Source of the DNA: Protonemura montana
Taxonomy: Eukaryota; Arthropoda; Insecta; Plecoptera; Nemouridae
Direction: 5' to 3'
NCBI GenBank assembly: GCA_947568835.1
Contig: OX387608.1
Coordinates: 16,092,535 to 16,156,534, forward strand
Length of the DNA: 64,000 bases
Under the pieces are notes generated by a model. It did not search any database. It saw only the letters and a program-made list of their open reading frames with translations, and had not been told where the DNA came from. Shown here piece after piece: positions 1 to 10,798 of the stretch. The position numbers and the translations under genes are program-made. Positions within the stretch are counted from its first letter, which is position 1. Each line of letters opens with the position of its first letter.

Positions 1-335
1 GGTTAGGTTAGGTTAGGTTAGGTTAGGTTAGGTTAGGTTAGGTTAGGTTAGGTTAGGTTAGGTTAGGTTAGGTTAGGTTAGGTTAGGTTAGGTTAGGTTA
101 GGGTAGGATAGGTTAGGTTACGTTAGGTTAGGTTAGGTTAGGTTAGGTTAGGTTAGGTTAGGTTAGGTTATGTTAGGTTAGGTTGGGTTAGGTTAGGTTT
201 GGCTAGGTTAGGTTAGGTTAGGTTAGGTTAGGTTAGGTTAGCTTAGGTTAGGTTAGGTTAGGTTATGTTTGCTTATGTTAGGTTAGTTTAGGTTAGGTTA
301 GGTTCGGTTAGTTTTAGTTAAGTTAGGTTAGGTTA
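1..335 (+). repeat. Telomere-like (GGTTA)n array, intronic
   Basis: About 65 near-perfect copies of the arthropod telomere unit TTAGG, increasingly degenerate towards 335. It lies in intron 5 of the SELENBP1-like gene and has the G-rich strand pointing into the window, so it is not a chromosome end. Confidence 0.95.
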
Positions 336-600
336 AATTGGTTATTCTCAAATAAAAGTGCCTTCAACTTTTATTTCGAACATTTTAAAAATTTTTTGGG
401 AAAAAAAAATGTTAAAAGAAATAGTTTTTTTTTAAATACTTAGTCTTTTGTCTGAATATTTTATAAAATTATTTTTTTTTAATTATTTATTTTTTTGTTA
501 TTTTTACCAAAACCAAAAAAAAAATCGATTTTTTTTTTTATTATTCTTGAGAATACATAAAAAATTTGCATTCATTTTTTTTCACTAACTTAGCTAACAT
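336..600. other. AT-rich spacer between the two telomere-like arrays
   Basis: A/T homopolymer-rich sequence; no gene signal. The motifs ATTCTCAA (left) and TTGAGAAT (right) are inverted, continuing the overall dyad symmetry. Confidence 0.6.
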
Positions 601-811
601 GGTTTATTTTACTTAACCTAACTGAATCTAACCTAACCTAACCTAACTGAACCGAACTGAACCTAACTGAACCTAACTAAACCTAACCTAACTGAACCTA
701 ACTGAACCTAACTTAACCTAACCTAACTGAACCTAACTGAACCTAACTAAACCTAACCTAACTAAACCTAACCTAACTAAACCTAACCTAACTAAACCTA
801 ACCTCACCTTT
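601..811. repeat. Degenerate (CCTAA)n array in inverted orientation
   Basis: Copies of AACCTAACCTAACTG, the reverse complement of the 1-335 unit with a common variant ACTGAACCT. Together with 1-335 this makes a head-to-head inverted pair. It ends about 50 bases from the donor of SELENBP1-like exon 5. Confidence 0.9.
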
Positions 812-864
812 ATGAAAATGTTTTTACAATATTCCATACCAACATAAAAATTGACTTCACCTAC

Positions 865-3800
865 CGGAAGACGTTAGCATTTACTGCGCACCCGACGAAG
901 CCCTGCGCCTGCGCGGGGTTGTGCAGGAAACGGATCTCTAGGGGGGCGATGCCCTCGACGCCGAGGTTGAGCGTCTGCAGGAGGCGTCGCGACGTCCATG
1001 AGTAGAAGTTCAGTGACCGCCCGTACACCTCTAGGGAGTCAGGAGCGTGAGTTCGATGCCCGGTTAGGGGCACGAGGGACCGTAGCATGCAAGCTAAGAG
1101 ATGTCATGCCATCACAGAAGTTAAGCAACACTACGCTGGGTCAGTTATTGGATGGGTGACCATCATACACATGACCAGTTCTGTCAAAAAAGAGGTTGGA
1201 GGGATGAAAGTTAAGCAACACTGCGTTGAGTCAGGTATTGAACGGGTGACCATCATACACATGACCAGTTCTGTTCGGGAGAGAGGTTGGAGGGATGAGA
1301 GTTAAGCAACACTACGCTGGGTCAGGTATTGGATGAGTGTCCATCATACACATGACCAGTTCTGTTCGGGAGAGAGGTTGGAGGGATGAAAGTTAAGCAA
1401 CACTACGCTGGGTCAGTTATTGGATGAGTGACCATCATACACATGACCAGTTCTGTTCGGAAGAGAGGTTGGAGGGATGAAAGTTAAGCAACACTACGCT
1501 GGGTCAGGTATTGGATGGGTGACCATCATACACATGACTACATCTGTTCGGGAGAGAGGTTGGAGGGATGCAAGTTAAGCAACACTGCGTTGGGTCAGGT
1601 ATTGGATGGTTGAAATTCACAAAGCGTGGATTTGGGGAGGAATCCTGTTGTTCGCGTTGTACCGTCCTTCGGAAGGGACGTTAAGCCGATGGTCCCTTGG
1701 TGCTCTTCGACAGGAGTAGGCTACGTGCTGGCACCGAGTTACCTCTCCTCCCTTCTAGGCTAGGTTAGGTTCATCATCATCCTCATCATCATCCACTCAT
1801 TCACCGACGCCATTAGACCAGTGCCGCATGGCCAGATGTCCAAACAGTGCGTCGTTAAACACCACAAATCAATCGGATGGGTGACCACCACGCAAACCCA
1901 GGCCTAGACGAGGGCAAAGCTTAACCCGATTCTGCTTACCCTTGTCAGCGACATGCGCAGGATCGAACCCTGTCTGGAACTTTGACGGCGTCCCCCACTC
2001 GCTGGAGACCAGCACGTCGTGGTGAGGCTGGTACCAGAAGTCGTAGCCGAACTTTGCCGAGTGTCCTTCGGCTGCCCACGTGCCTGCAAGGAGTTGGCAA
2101 CAATGCGAACATTTGTATCGTAACAATGTGGAGATCACAGAATAAGAATAGCCGTCAAGAATAACAAAGAATGCCGTGAGGAAGACGGTTTGACTACAAC
2201 AAGAGGTGATTAGTTGGACGTTAAAAGCCTCGTTAAAAGCCTCGTTAACATCCTCGTTAATTTGAAGTATTTTGTGTGCAGTTTCCATTGCAAGCATTGC
2301 ATTGCATCTACAAAGCTGGGTTAGTTCGTGGAGTGGCAGTGAAATTTATTCAAAAAAAAAAATTATACATTTATGAAAACTAAAAGAAATTAGAAAATTA
2401 GCCTAACTTAATATATTAAAAATTACAATATCCAGATTAAAGTGCGGTTTAGTTGGCAATGAAAAGCATCTTATTGTCTGCATAATCAATTGAATCTTTA
2501 GCTGCCAGATGTATTTCTTTCAGATTCAGGGAATTGTAATTCTGTTCCTAACCTAACTTGGTGCTATTCGTTATTGGTAAACATGTTTAATGCAGCAAGT
2601 TTAACCTATTTCCGACCGTGAATCCATGGAGCTAAGGAAGTCTCTTTGACCCTCCACTATAAATCGACGAGAAGAAACGATTCTAGCTTACACTAAAACC
2701 TATAATACTACGTTGTAAAGTATTAATGACTGAACCAGTTACTCTGCAATAGGTCATATGGAACAATAAAGAATTATTTAGATGAAATCTGATTTAAATT
2801 ACAAACGCTTGCAATGTGCGGGGTATTTTATTATTATCAACACTATAACCGTCTCAAAAATGTATGCCCAAACGGAGACTCGAACCCTGATCTCCACCTG
2901 TCGCGGGTGTTGCTGTAACCCACTGAGCTACTTGGACACTAGCTTTTAAAGACATAAATACACTAAAATCGTTTCAAAAAGCCAGTGTCCAAGTAGCTCA
3001 ATTGGTTAGAGCAACACCCGGGATAGGTGGTGATCGGGGTCCAAGTAGCTCAATTGGTTAGAGTAACACCCGTGACAGGTGGAGATCGGGGTCCAAGTAG
3101 CTCAATTGGATAGAGCAACACCCGTGATAGGTGCGGAGATCGGGGTTCGAGTCCCCGTTTGGGCATCAATTTTTGAGACGGTTATAGTGTTGATAATAAT
3201 AAAATAAATAATGATTATTATTATTATACCTACCCTTGACGGCGAAGGAGTCCCCATCCAACAACATGAAGTCCCCACGCGCTCCTTTGCCTCCATCCCC
3301 CATAGCACTGATCATGACATCACCTGACGCAAGGCAATGTGATGTGTGGGGCGTTGACAGACCAAGCTTGTGCATCGCCTCCGGCTCGACAACGCAGTGT
3401 AACTTCGGTGCACGCTCATCCTCCATCGACGCCACATAGACCCGGTCAGAGCCAAGACATGGCAGCACCAGGCGGTCACGTGGCCGTGCATTGTCGTCCA
3501 AGTGGCAGCTGCTACAGATGTTCCATCCAGAGTGGTGCAGTTCGTCGCCTGGGTTGGTCATCAGTAGGCGGTGGATCACCTGGGGGCGTTAAGCGAGCTT
3601 TAGACAATGTACAGAAAGGTTGTTTATCGTTGTGCAATCAGCTTGTTTTGGATTTGTTCAAAAATTGATTGATTTGTTGTGTATAACGACGCACTGTTTT
3701 GACATCTGGTCATGTGGCACTGGTCTAATGGCGTCGGTGAATGAGAGGATTATGAACCTAACTTAACGTAGAAGAGAAACCCGGTGCTGGCACGTAACCT

Positions 3801-6800
3801 ACTCCTGTCTAAGACCAAGGGGACCACCGGCTTAACGTCCCTTCCGAAGGACGGTACAACGCGAACAACAGGACTCCTCCACAAATCCATGCTGTCGAGA
3901 GGTTGATAAGCAAGGCGAGTGAAGTTGCTGTACTAACTTTCATCTCTCCAACCTCTCTCCCGAACAGAACTGATCATGTGCATGATGGTCACCCATCCAA
4001 TACCTGACCCAGCGCAGTGTTGCTTAACTTTCATCCCTCCAACCTCTCTCCCAAACAGAACTGGTCATGTGTATGATGGTCACCCATCCAATACCTGACT
4101 CAGCGCAGTGTTGCTTAACTTTCTTCCCTCCAACGTCTCTCCCAAACAGAACGGGGAATGTGAATGATGGTCACCCATCCAATACCTGATCCAGCGCAGT
4201 GTTGCTTAACTTTCATCCCTCCAACCTCTCTACCGAACAGAACTGGTCATGTGTATGATGGTCACCCATCCAATACCTGACTCAGCGCAGTGTTGCTTAA
4301 CTTCGCTGATCTCATGAGAACCAGTCTTTCTAACATGGCAAACCGTTCGGTTTTGTTGAGAGAAATTTTAAGATGTTTTGAATGATTTGCTCGTGGAATT
4401 GTGTGCCATGCCATATACTGCGTTTTTTTTTTTCCAATCGATGATGTTTTATCAGACTTGCGATTAGCAATTAGCAATTGTTGACATGAAATCACGGGAA
4501 TAATAATGTTTCATTGATGCATTTTTGTCCATATTTGAACCATCGGGCGAAAGAAACCCGATCAAGGAGGCTGGAACCTCGTTCTTCTGTTTTGCTGCTA
4601 ATCTGTTTTTTCTGTTCTGTTTTTTCTGTTTACAGCAGAACTAAAGAACGAGTCTGACCTCACATTTTTGTTCGGGTTGAAAGAGCCACTCGGGTCATTC
4701 CATTGTGCGGTGATAACATAACGAGGATATACATCGACTCTGGTGCACGCAGTCACAATACGTTATTGTGTGACAGTTTAATAAAATCGAGCGCGGTCTA
4801 GCGACCTTGCTGGCGTTTTAAGTACCGTACTTGCGGTGTTTTACGAGTGGAATTTCAATTGTTTTCAGTGCCGCTTCACGTTTACACCTTTCAAACATTC
4901 TCAAGCAACCCTTTACAAAACTTCAACTAGAGGAGAGAATGGCTAAATGCACAATCTGAAGAGGTCGACATGAAGAGGTGCATTCTGAAATGAAACTGGC
5001 ATTTTTCAACCGACAAGAAACTCTAACCTAACAAAATGCAACGCTCATTATGACAAATTGTAAGTAACAGATAATTATCACAAACTTGTATCACTGTACA
5101 TAGCCAACGTGATCGTCACTCGTCCCAAATTAGCTGATCAGGAATACCAATCTAAAGATAATTATGAAAACCGATATGTCATGACATCAGGTAATAGCAG
5201 GACCCGTCCGCCAAACAGGCACGGTTTAGGTAGAGTCAGGTAGAGCGATGGGTGGGTGAAACAAGGGTTCTCACGGCATTTAAAAATAAGTTATTTGCTG
5301 GCAAGCAAACCTAGAAATTGAATTTATTTTAGCTGATAGGGTCTGCGTATCGCAGCCCCTAGAGTTATCGTGCTAATATTACGAATCTTGTTATTATTTG
5401 TGCTGTTTAACGACGCACTGTTTTGACAACTGGCCCTGCGGCACTGGTTTAATGGCGTCGGTGAATGAGTGGATGATGATGAGGATGATGATGAACCTAA
5501 CCTAGCCTAGAAGGGAGGAGGGGAAACCCGGTGCCGGCACGTAGCCTACTCCTGTCGAAAAGCACCAAGGGGACCACCGGCTTAACGTCCCTTCCGAAGG
5601 ACGGTACAACTCGAACAGCAGGATTCCTCCACAAATCCATGCTGTCGAGAGGTTGATAAGCGAGGCGAATGAAGTTGCTGTACTAACTTTCATCCCTCCA
5701 ACCTCTCTCCCGAACAGAACTGGTCATGTGTATGATGGTCACCCATCCAATACCTGACCCAGCGCAGTGTTGCTTAACTTTCATCCCTCCAACCTCTCTC
5801 CCGAACAGAACTGGTCATGTGTATGATGGTCACCCATTCAATACCTGACCCAGCGCAGTGTTACTTAACTTCGGTGATCTAACGAGAACCGGTGTTTCCA
5901 ACACGCTACGAATCTTGAAACACCTTTCTAGGTTGTGATGGTTTTTAGACTCATGTCTACTTGATTTATCCTTAGCTCTAGTTTTAAGAAAAATTATTTG
6001 AAATGGGTTTTGAATGCTAAGTAAAGGGCTACTAAATTTCCCGACGTTTTGCAACATATACTAGTTACTTCTTCGGAGGTTAGAGCAGTCCTGACAATTT
6101 TCCGATAACAAAAGAACCACATAAAATTATAACAATTACCAAGTTCAAGCTTCCTAAACCTTTCTAGGTTAGTAAACAATTTTTGAAAAAAAAAAACTTA
6201 ATTTTTTTTTTATGAGTTCACCGATCGTTTAGAGTAGACTGTTCTGTGTGTGCTTCGAATGATAACGGCAAACGAATTGGTCAGATATCTCCTTGTGTGC
6301 TATCACTTGCTAAGCCAGTCAGGCTAAGATAAGATATAGGTGCATGGCAACTACAGGAGCCACGACAGGGCAGGGACAGACTGGTAGAGTTGCATATTCT
6401 CAGATGAAATCTGAAACATGATTCTGACGACGCCGTATCACCTTGTGGTCAGGCTTGACGATTGAAAACTTTGATAGTGAACTTGCCTATGTGATTGTTT
6501 TTAGACTCATGTCTACTCGATGTAAACTTAGCACTAGTTTTAACAAAAACTATTTCAACTGGGTTTTGAATGCTAAGTGAAGAACAACTGTAATTCAGTT
6601 TTTTATTGGTTAATTCAGTTGTTCTTCACTTAGCATTGAAAACCCAGTTGAAATAGTATTTGTCAAAACTTGCAGATGTATTCACTTTTAAAAATAAACC
6701 TAACTGTACCACACCAATATTTCCCACTGGTGCGGCACTTTTTAAATAGGTACGTGTTTTTGAAAATAGCAACAGTTTTTCCCAAAAGCGGGAAATAAAT

Positions 6801-9800
6801 CAATATAAATGTCTATCGTTTTTGCATTTAATTGATATAAACGAGTAGAAATGACACACTTATAAGAATGGTATGATATTTTAATAGGAATTTTTTGCTC
6901 GGCAATAATATATCGGCTAGAATCACTGGAAATATGTTGATTTTATTCTAGAAATTTAGCAAATTTGATGCGTATGACAGATGCTATTTGACAAAAACTC
7001 TAGACAATCGACCCAAACCCACAAATAACGGTGAAACAAGAGGTAAACACATCAACAAATTAGAGATTTCTAAACCTACATCTTGTCAGAAATGTTTGTG
7101 ACTTTCTCTGACGCGTCTCACTCGTGTAATTACTTGCAATTAAACCACTTTACTAATTAGCATTGACTGGCAACGCATTGTTATCTTTAGCGTCGTGCTA
7201 TGTACGGCAGGCACAGTTATTGAATGACGGGTCGGTACAGCGGCTGGGACTGATATTCAAGTTTACTTTGGGTTCAAGCATTTGTTGAACAGGTCTAGTT
7301 CAGGTTAAAGGCAACACGTGGTAACCACAGGTGCTTGACATTTAGTAATTACCCCTCGAAACTTGTATACCAACCGTTGAGGTCAATATCGATGACTATT
7401 TCAATTGAAAGTTATCTGTGAGAATTAAAATTTCGAACAAATACAGTGGCTCCACCAAAGTAACTGTAGGAATATAGTTTCTTATATTATAGAATATATT
7501 TAAATTTTAGTAGCAACTACAATTTATGTCGGTTTAGTTGATAATCTACCGAGACTCTGATTAAACCAACAAATACAATGATAATTGTTTTTAGACTCAT
7601 GTCTACTTGATGTTAACTTAGCACTAGTTTTGACAAAAACTATTTCAACTGGGTTTTGAATGCTAAGTAAAGGGCTAGTAAATTTCCATCTTACCCTTGA
7701 AGAAGTAACTAGTACATGTTACGAAACGTCGGGAAATTTAGTAGCCCTTTACTTATTTTGCATTCAAAACCCAGTTGAAATAGTTTATCTTAAATGCAAT
7801 GATATTACTGAGTAAGTCTGCTGAAGTTGATTCTCACGAGGCTGAGATGTTGACCCGCAGAAGACGATGAAGTTGAGGTGTTTAATCTTTGGTTTAACAA
7901 CGCACCACTGTGCAGGATGCCAGTGGCAGAATGTCAACGCGGGGACCGGTGTACCACTTTAATTTAAACCCTGCTTTATCAACATCTACTAACTAAACAT
8001 GCGAGCTAATACGGATAGAGGCTAACAGGACCAAAAGAAAAATGTAATAAGTTAGGGAGCTCAGCTTGGAAGAATATTTTAAATTTATATAATTTTTAGA
8101 GCAAGTCCTCTCGCTTGAAGCAAGCTTTATGTTGTTTTTTTGTAAGCTCTGCACTTTTTTGCACCGTTTCCACGTTTTCGATAAAGTACACCAGCCTGTC
8201 TGTTCGTTTTCAAGCTTAAAACAAGTGCTAGTTCTCCGTAAGCCAGTCTTGTCTGTTCCAAAACTTCCCACACTTATTTACATCGACTCTGGAGGCGACA
8301 CAGTAAAAACAGCTGAGAAAATTAAACTTAGTTTTTATTATTATCAACACAATAACCGTCTCAAAAATCGATGCCCAAACGGGGACTCGAACCCCGATCT
8401 CCACCTGTCGCTGGTGTTGCTCTAACCAATTGAGCTACTTGGACCCTGGCTTTTTTGAGACGATTTCAGTGTATTTTATGAGAATGACGGATCTCCAAGG
8501 AGTAGAACCATGAGGCTGTGAATACTCACAGTCACTCTGATTCTAGTGACGCTATATCACGTCACAACCTGTCAATCTCGAGTAACTCCAATTTGACGTT
8601 GGATGCGTTGAATGTAGATCCGTCATTCTCATCAAATACACTAAAATCGTCTCAAAAAGCCAGTGTTCAATTAGCTCAATTGGTTAGAGCAACACCCGAG
8701 ACAGGTGGAGATCGGGGTCCAAGTAGCTCAATTGGTTAGAGCAACACCGCGACAGGTGGAGATCGGGGTCCAAGTAGCTCAATTGGTTAGAGCAACACCA
8801 GCGACAGGTGGAGATCGGGGTCCAAGTAGCTCAATTGGTTAGAGCAACACCCGCGACAGGTAGAGATCGGGGTACAAGTAGCTCAATTGGTTAGAGCAAC
8901 ACCGGTGACAGGTGAAGATCGGGGTCCAAGTAGCTCAATTGGTTAGAGCAACACCCGCGGCAGGTGGAGATCGGGATTCGAGTTCCCTTTTGGGCATCAA
9001 TTTTTGAGACGGTTATAGTGTTGATAATAATAAAATACCCCGCGCATTGTAAGCATTTGCAATTTAAACCAGATTCAACTGTGATCATGTTCATAGCTGG
9101 TTGTTCCTTCTTACCTGACCGCACTGAGCACTTTCTGGATCTACATCAACTGTAGCCAGGTAGTCGTGACGCTCTGCGTGTGGCTGGACGCACGTCACGT
9201 ACAGCAGCTTCTCTCGAGGACCGTTCACCATCGCGTCGAGTGGACTCGCGTACCCCGGCCCACCCCCGGTACACTTGCACCCAGCTGTAAGCAAACAATG
9301 TACCCTTCATCGCCGTGCACATCCTCGCTGCAATCTCCCATAACTCACCGGGATGTGGTCATAACCACATCACCAGCTCTTGACCGATCATAGGAACATT
9401 TCAAATAGAAATCGAATACAAGTTTAAAAAAATAAAGTTTAAAATAACTCGAGCTTTGCAGACCAATTGCAAAGGGTCGAAAAACAAGTAAGCCCTGCCC
9501 GGCATCGGGCAGTTCATCACAATGTAATAGTAATGGGTGGGTGAAACAAGGGCTGTCATGGCAATCTAAAACAAGTGACCCGTGCCCGGCATCGGGCAGT
9601 TCATCACAATGTAATAGTAATGGGTGGATGAAACAAGGGTTGTCATGGCAATCTAAAACAAGTAACCCGTGCCCGGCATCGGACAGTTCATCACAATGTA
9701 ATAGTAATGGGTGGGTGAAACAAGGGCTGTCATGGCAATCTAAAACAAGTAACCCGTGCCCGGCATCAGGCAGTTCATCACAATGTAATAGTAATGGGTG

Positions 9801-10370
9801 GGTGAAACAAGGGTTGTCATGGCAATCTAAAACAAGTAACCCGTGCCCGGCATCGGGCAGTTCATCACAATGTAATAGTAATGGGTGGGTGAAACAAGGG
9901 TTGTCATGGCAATCTAAAACTTGTAACCCATGCCCAGCATCGGGCAGTTCATCACAATGTAATAGTAATGGGTGGGTGAAACAAGGGCTGTCATGGCAAT
10001 CTAAAACAAGTAACCCGTGCCCGGCATCGGGCAGTTCATCACAATGTAATAGTAATGGGTGGGTGAAACAAGGGTTGTCATGGCAATCTAAAACAAGTAA
10101 CCCGTGCCCGGCATCGGGCAGTTCATCACAATGTAATAGTAATGGGTGGGTGAAACAAGGGCTGTCATGGCAATCTAAAACAAGTAACCCGTGCCCGGCA
10201 TGGGGCAGCTCATCACAATGTAATAGTAATGGGTGGGTGAAACAAGGGCTGTCATGGCAATCTAAAACAAGTAACCCGTGCCTGGCATCGGGCAGTTCAA
10301 TGTAATGGTAAAGGGTGGGTGAAACAAGGGTTTGCTTTAGACGTTACTGTCACTCACCGTCTCCTGGCAT
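865..10370 (-). CDS. SELENBP1: Selenium-binding protein 1 / methanethiol oxidase-like gene, 5' five exons (3' part cut by window edge)
   Basis: Exons on the minus strand, in order: 10358-10370 (ATG, 4 codons + 1 base), 9115-9284, 3234-3579, 1940-2083, 865-1030. All have GT/AG borders and compatible phases, 839 coding bases, with the last exon ending in phase 2, so the remaining exons lie left of the window. The translation follows human SELENBP1 from its N-terminus: [78 protein letters not shown]. The family oxidises methanethiol to H2S, H2O2 and formaldehyde in the cytosol using a metal bound by conserved histidines; the HH of DELHHSGW and the CSSC motif are present. The Cys of human PQYCQ (Cys57) is not aligned here: the sequence reads AQCGQ, so the Cys is one residue earlier. 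The first exon was chosen because it has a consensus donor (GTGAGT) and the right phase. Intron 1 holds an 87-bp minisatellite and intron 2 several SINEs. Family is sure; exon 1 is probable. Confidence 0.92.
1108..1868 (+). mobile_element. 5S rRNA-derived SINE, copy 1 (about 6 head units)
   Basis: The head is the internal part of 5S rRNA (AGTTAAGCAACACTGCG, GGGTCAGGTATTGGATGGGT, GACCATCA), repeated every 91-93 bp. The body follows, with a hairpin CCTTCGGAAGG and GGGACGTTAAGCCG. A 3' part then contains CTAGGTTAGG, a TCATC-rich stretch and a conserved end CAGTGCGTCGTTAAACACC. No 5' third of 5S rRNA is present, so it is not a 5S gene. Located in intron 4 of the SELENBP1-like gene. Confidence 0.85.
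2779..3215. mobile_element. tRNA-like SINE, inverted pair (3 head units on the plus side)
   Basis: A minus copy (about 2779-2966) faces a plus copy (about 2953-3215). The plus copy has three 52-bp units containing the tRNA D-arm/A-box TAGCTCAATTGG and ends with a T-arm GGTTCGAGTCCCC, TTTGGGCATC and the tail TTGAGACGGTTATAG, ATAATAATAAAAT. Its tail reaches within about 20 bases of the donor of SELENBP1-like exon 3 (3234). Confidence 0.85.
3677..4352 (-). mobile_element. 5S-derived SINE, copy 2 (4 head units)
   Basis: Same body and tail as the 1108-1868 copy, inverted. Four tandem head units end with GTTCTCATGAGATCAGC, corresponding to the 5S region just before the A box. In intron 2 of the SELENBP1-like gene, 97 bases upstream of the exon 3 acceptor. 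Confidence 0.85.
4353..5194. other. Unassigned part of SELENBP1-like intron 2
   Basis: No exon, tandem repeat or element recognised. 6671-7584 and 7791-8320 in the same intron are likewise unassigned. Confidence 0.4.
5195..5285. repeat. Diverged single copy related to the 87-bp minisatellite
   Basis: Shares GGGTGGGTGAAACAAGGGTT and flanking order (AATAGCAGGACCCGTCCG upstream) with the 9483-10325 units. Confidence 0.6.
5398..5910 (-). mobile_element. 5S-derived SINE, copy 3 (2 head units)
   Basis: Complete copy with tail, body, two head units and the 5' leader ending near CCAACACGCTA. In intron 2 of the SELENBP1-like gene, directly followed by a foldback element. Confidence 0.85.
5932..6175. 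mobile_element. Foldback/MITE family copy (GACTCATGTCTACTTGAT terminus)
   Basis: Terminus GATGGTTTTTAGACTCATGT, inner TGGGTTTTGAATGCTAAGT and AAATTTCCCGACGTTTTGC. Non-coding. Nine related copies or fragments occur in the window. Confidence 0.7.
6488..6670. mobile_element. Foldback/MITE copy, near-palindrome
   Basis: Left arm TGGGTTTTGAATGCTAAGTG plus AAGAACAACTG; right arm CAGTTGTTCTTCACTTAGCA plus TTGAAAACCCAGTTG. Can form a long hairpin. Confidence 0.75.
7585..7790. mobile_element. Foldback/MITE copy, near-palindrome
   Basis: Left arm from GTTTTTAGACTCATGTCTAC; right arm GCATTCAAAACCCAGTTGAA; centre contains ACGAAACGTCGGGAAATTT. Confidence 0.75.
8321..9072. mobile_element. tRNA-like SINE, inverted pair around a conserved spacer (6 head units)
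   Basis: The minus copy (8321-8475) and plus copy (about 8620-9072) are separated by about 140 bases that also occur at 18481-18595, bounded by inverted GAGAATGACGGATCT. The plus copy carries six 52-bp head units and ends about 40 bases from the donor of SELENBP1-like exon 2. Confidence 0.85.
9483..10325. repeat. 87-bp minisatellite (about 9.7 units) in SELENBP1-like intron 1
   Basis: Unit starts GGGTGGGTGAAACAAGGGCT and contains AACCCGTGCCCGGCATCGGG. 87 is 29 codons, so a 254-codon frame stays open. The array ends about 30 bases from the donor of SELENBP1-like exon 1. A diverged single relative is at 5195-5285. Confidence 0.95.
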
Positions 10371-10390
10371 GGCTTGTTTTACTTGCTAAG

Positions 10391-10412
10391 TCTGATGCTA
10401 TCGATGACGTCA
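10391..10412 (-). promoter_or_regulatory. Possible core promoter of the SELENBP1-like gene
   Basis: On the minus strand an initiator-like TCAGA (10395-10391) lies about 20 bases upstream of the proposed start codon, and a perfect CRE-type palindrome TGACGTCA (10405-10412) lies just upstream of it. No TATA box is visible at the usual distance. Weak, sequence-only call. Confidence 0.3.
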
Positions 10413-10651
10413 CGTAGACCTGCTCGCTCGCCAGAGTCTCTCAATCAACTGCTCGCCGGCTCCAGCTGACTCGACCGGCCACCGATCTACGTGGCCTTGA
10501 ACGAAGCAACAGCTGATCTCGACAGTGTGCGGTGGACTATACTACATATTGTCTCGAGATATGTCAAACTTGCTAAGCTACATTTGCCAGTAAGATATAC
10601 TCGACGAATTGTATGGTCCGGTTATACAATTTGCTCGCCTTCTAGCTGAAG
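10413..10651. other. Region upstream of the SELENBP1-like gene
   Basis: Moderately GC-rich (10420-10510), then AT-rich. Probable 5' flank of the SELENBP1-like gene; no coding exon recognised. The gypsy element begins 148 bases further on. Confidence 0.4.
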
Positions 10652-10737
10652 TTTTAGTTGAAACTGTTGCCATGACGACTTCCAATCACATGCAGTGAAA
10701 TTCAGAAGTTTCTGTGAGCTATGATTCCAACTAAAAG
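10652..10737 (-). repeat. Single dispersed copy of the 92-bp repeat
   Basis: Read on the minus strand this matches the 37157-37440 unit through CACTGCATGTGATTGGAAGT and CGTCATGGCAACAGTTTCAA. Lies 60 bases left of the gypsy 5' LTR. Confidence 0.85.
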
Positions 10738-10798
10738 TTAAATAATTTGGTAAAACTGGGCCTCAGGCCTTTGCAAAACTAGAAAGCTTTATAACAAT

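Noticed and set aside
1-335. Chromosome-end telomere
   Set aside because: At a left chromosome end the plus strand should read CCTAA outward-in; here it reads GGTTA, an inverted array follows, and the SELENBP1-like gene continues past the edge.
9541-10305. 254-codon repetitive protein
   Set aside because: It starts at a non-ATG codon, is produced by an 87-bp (29-codon) tandem unit, and lies in intron 1 of the SELENBP1-like gene.
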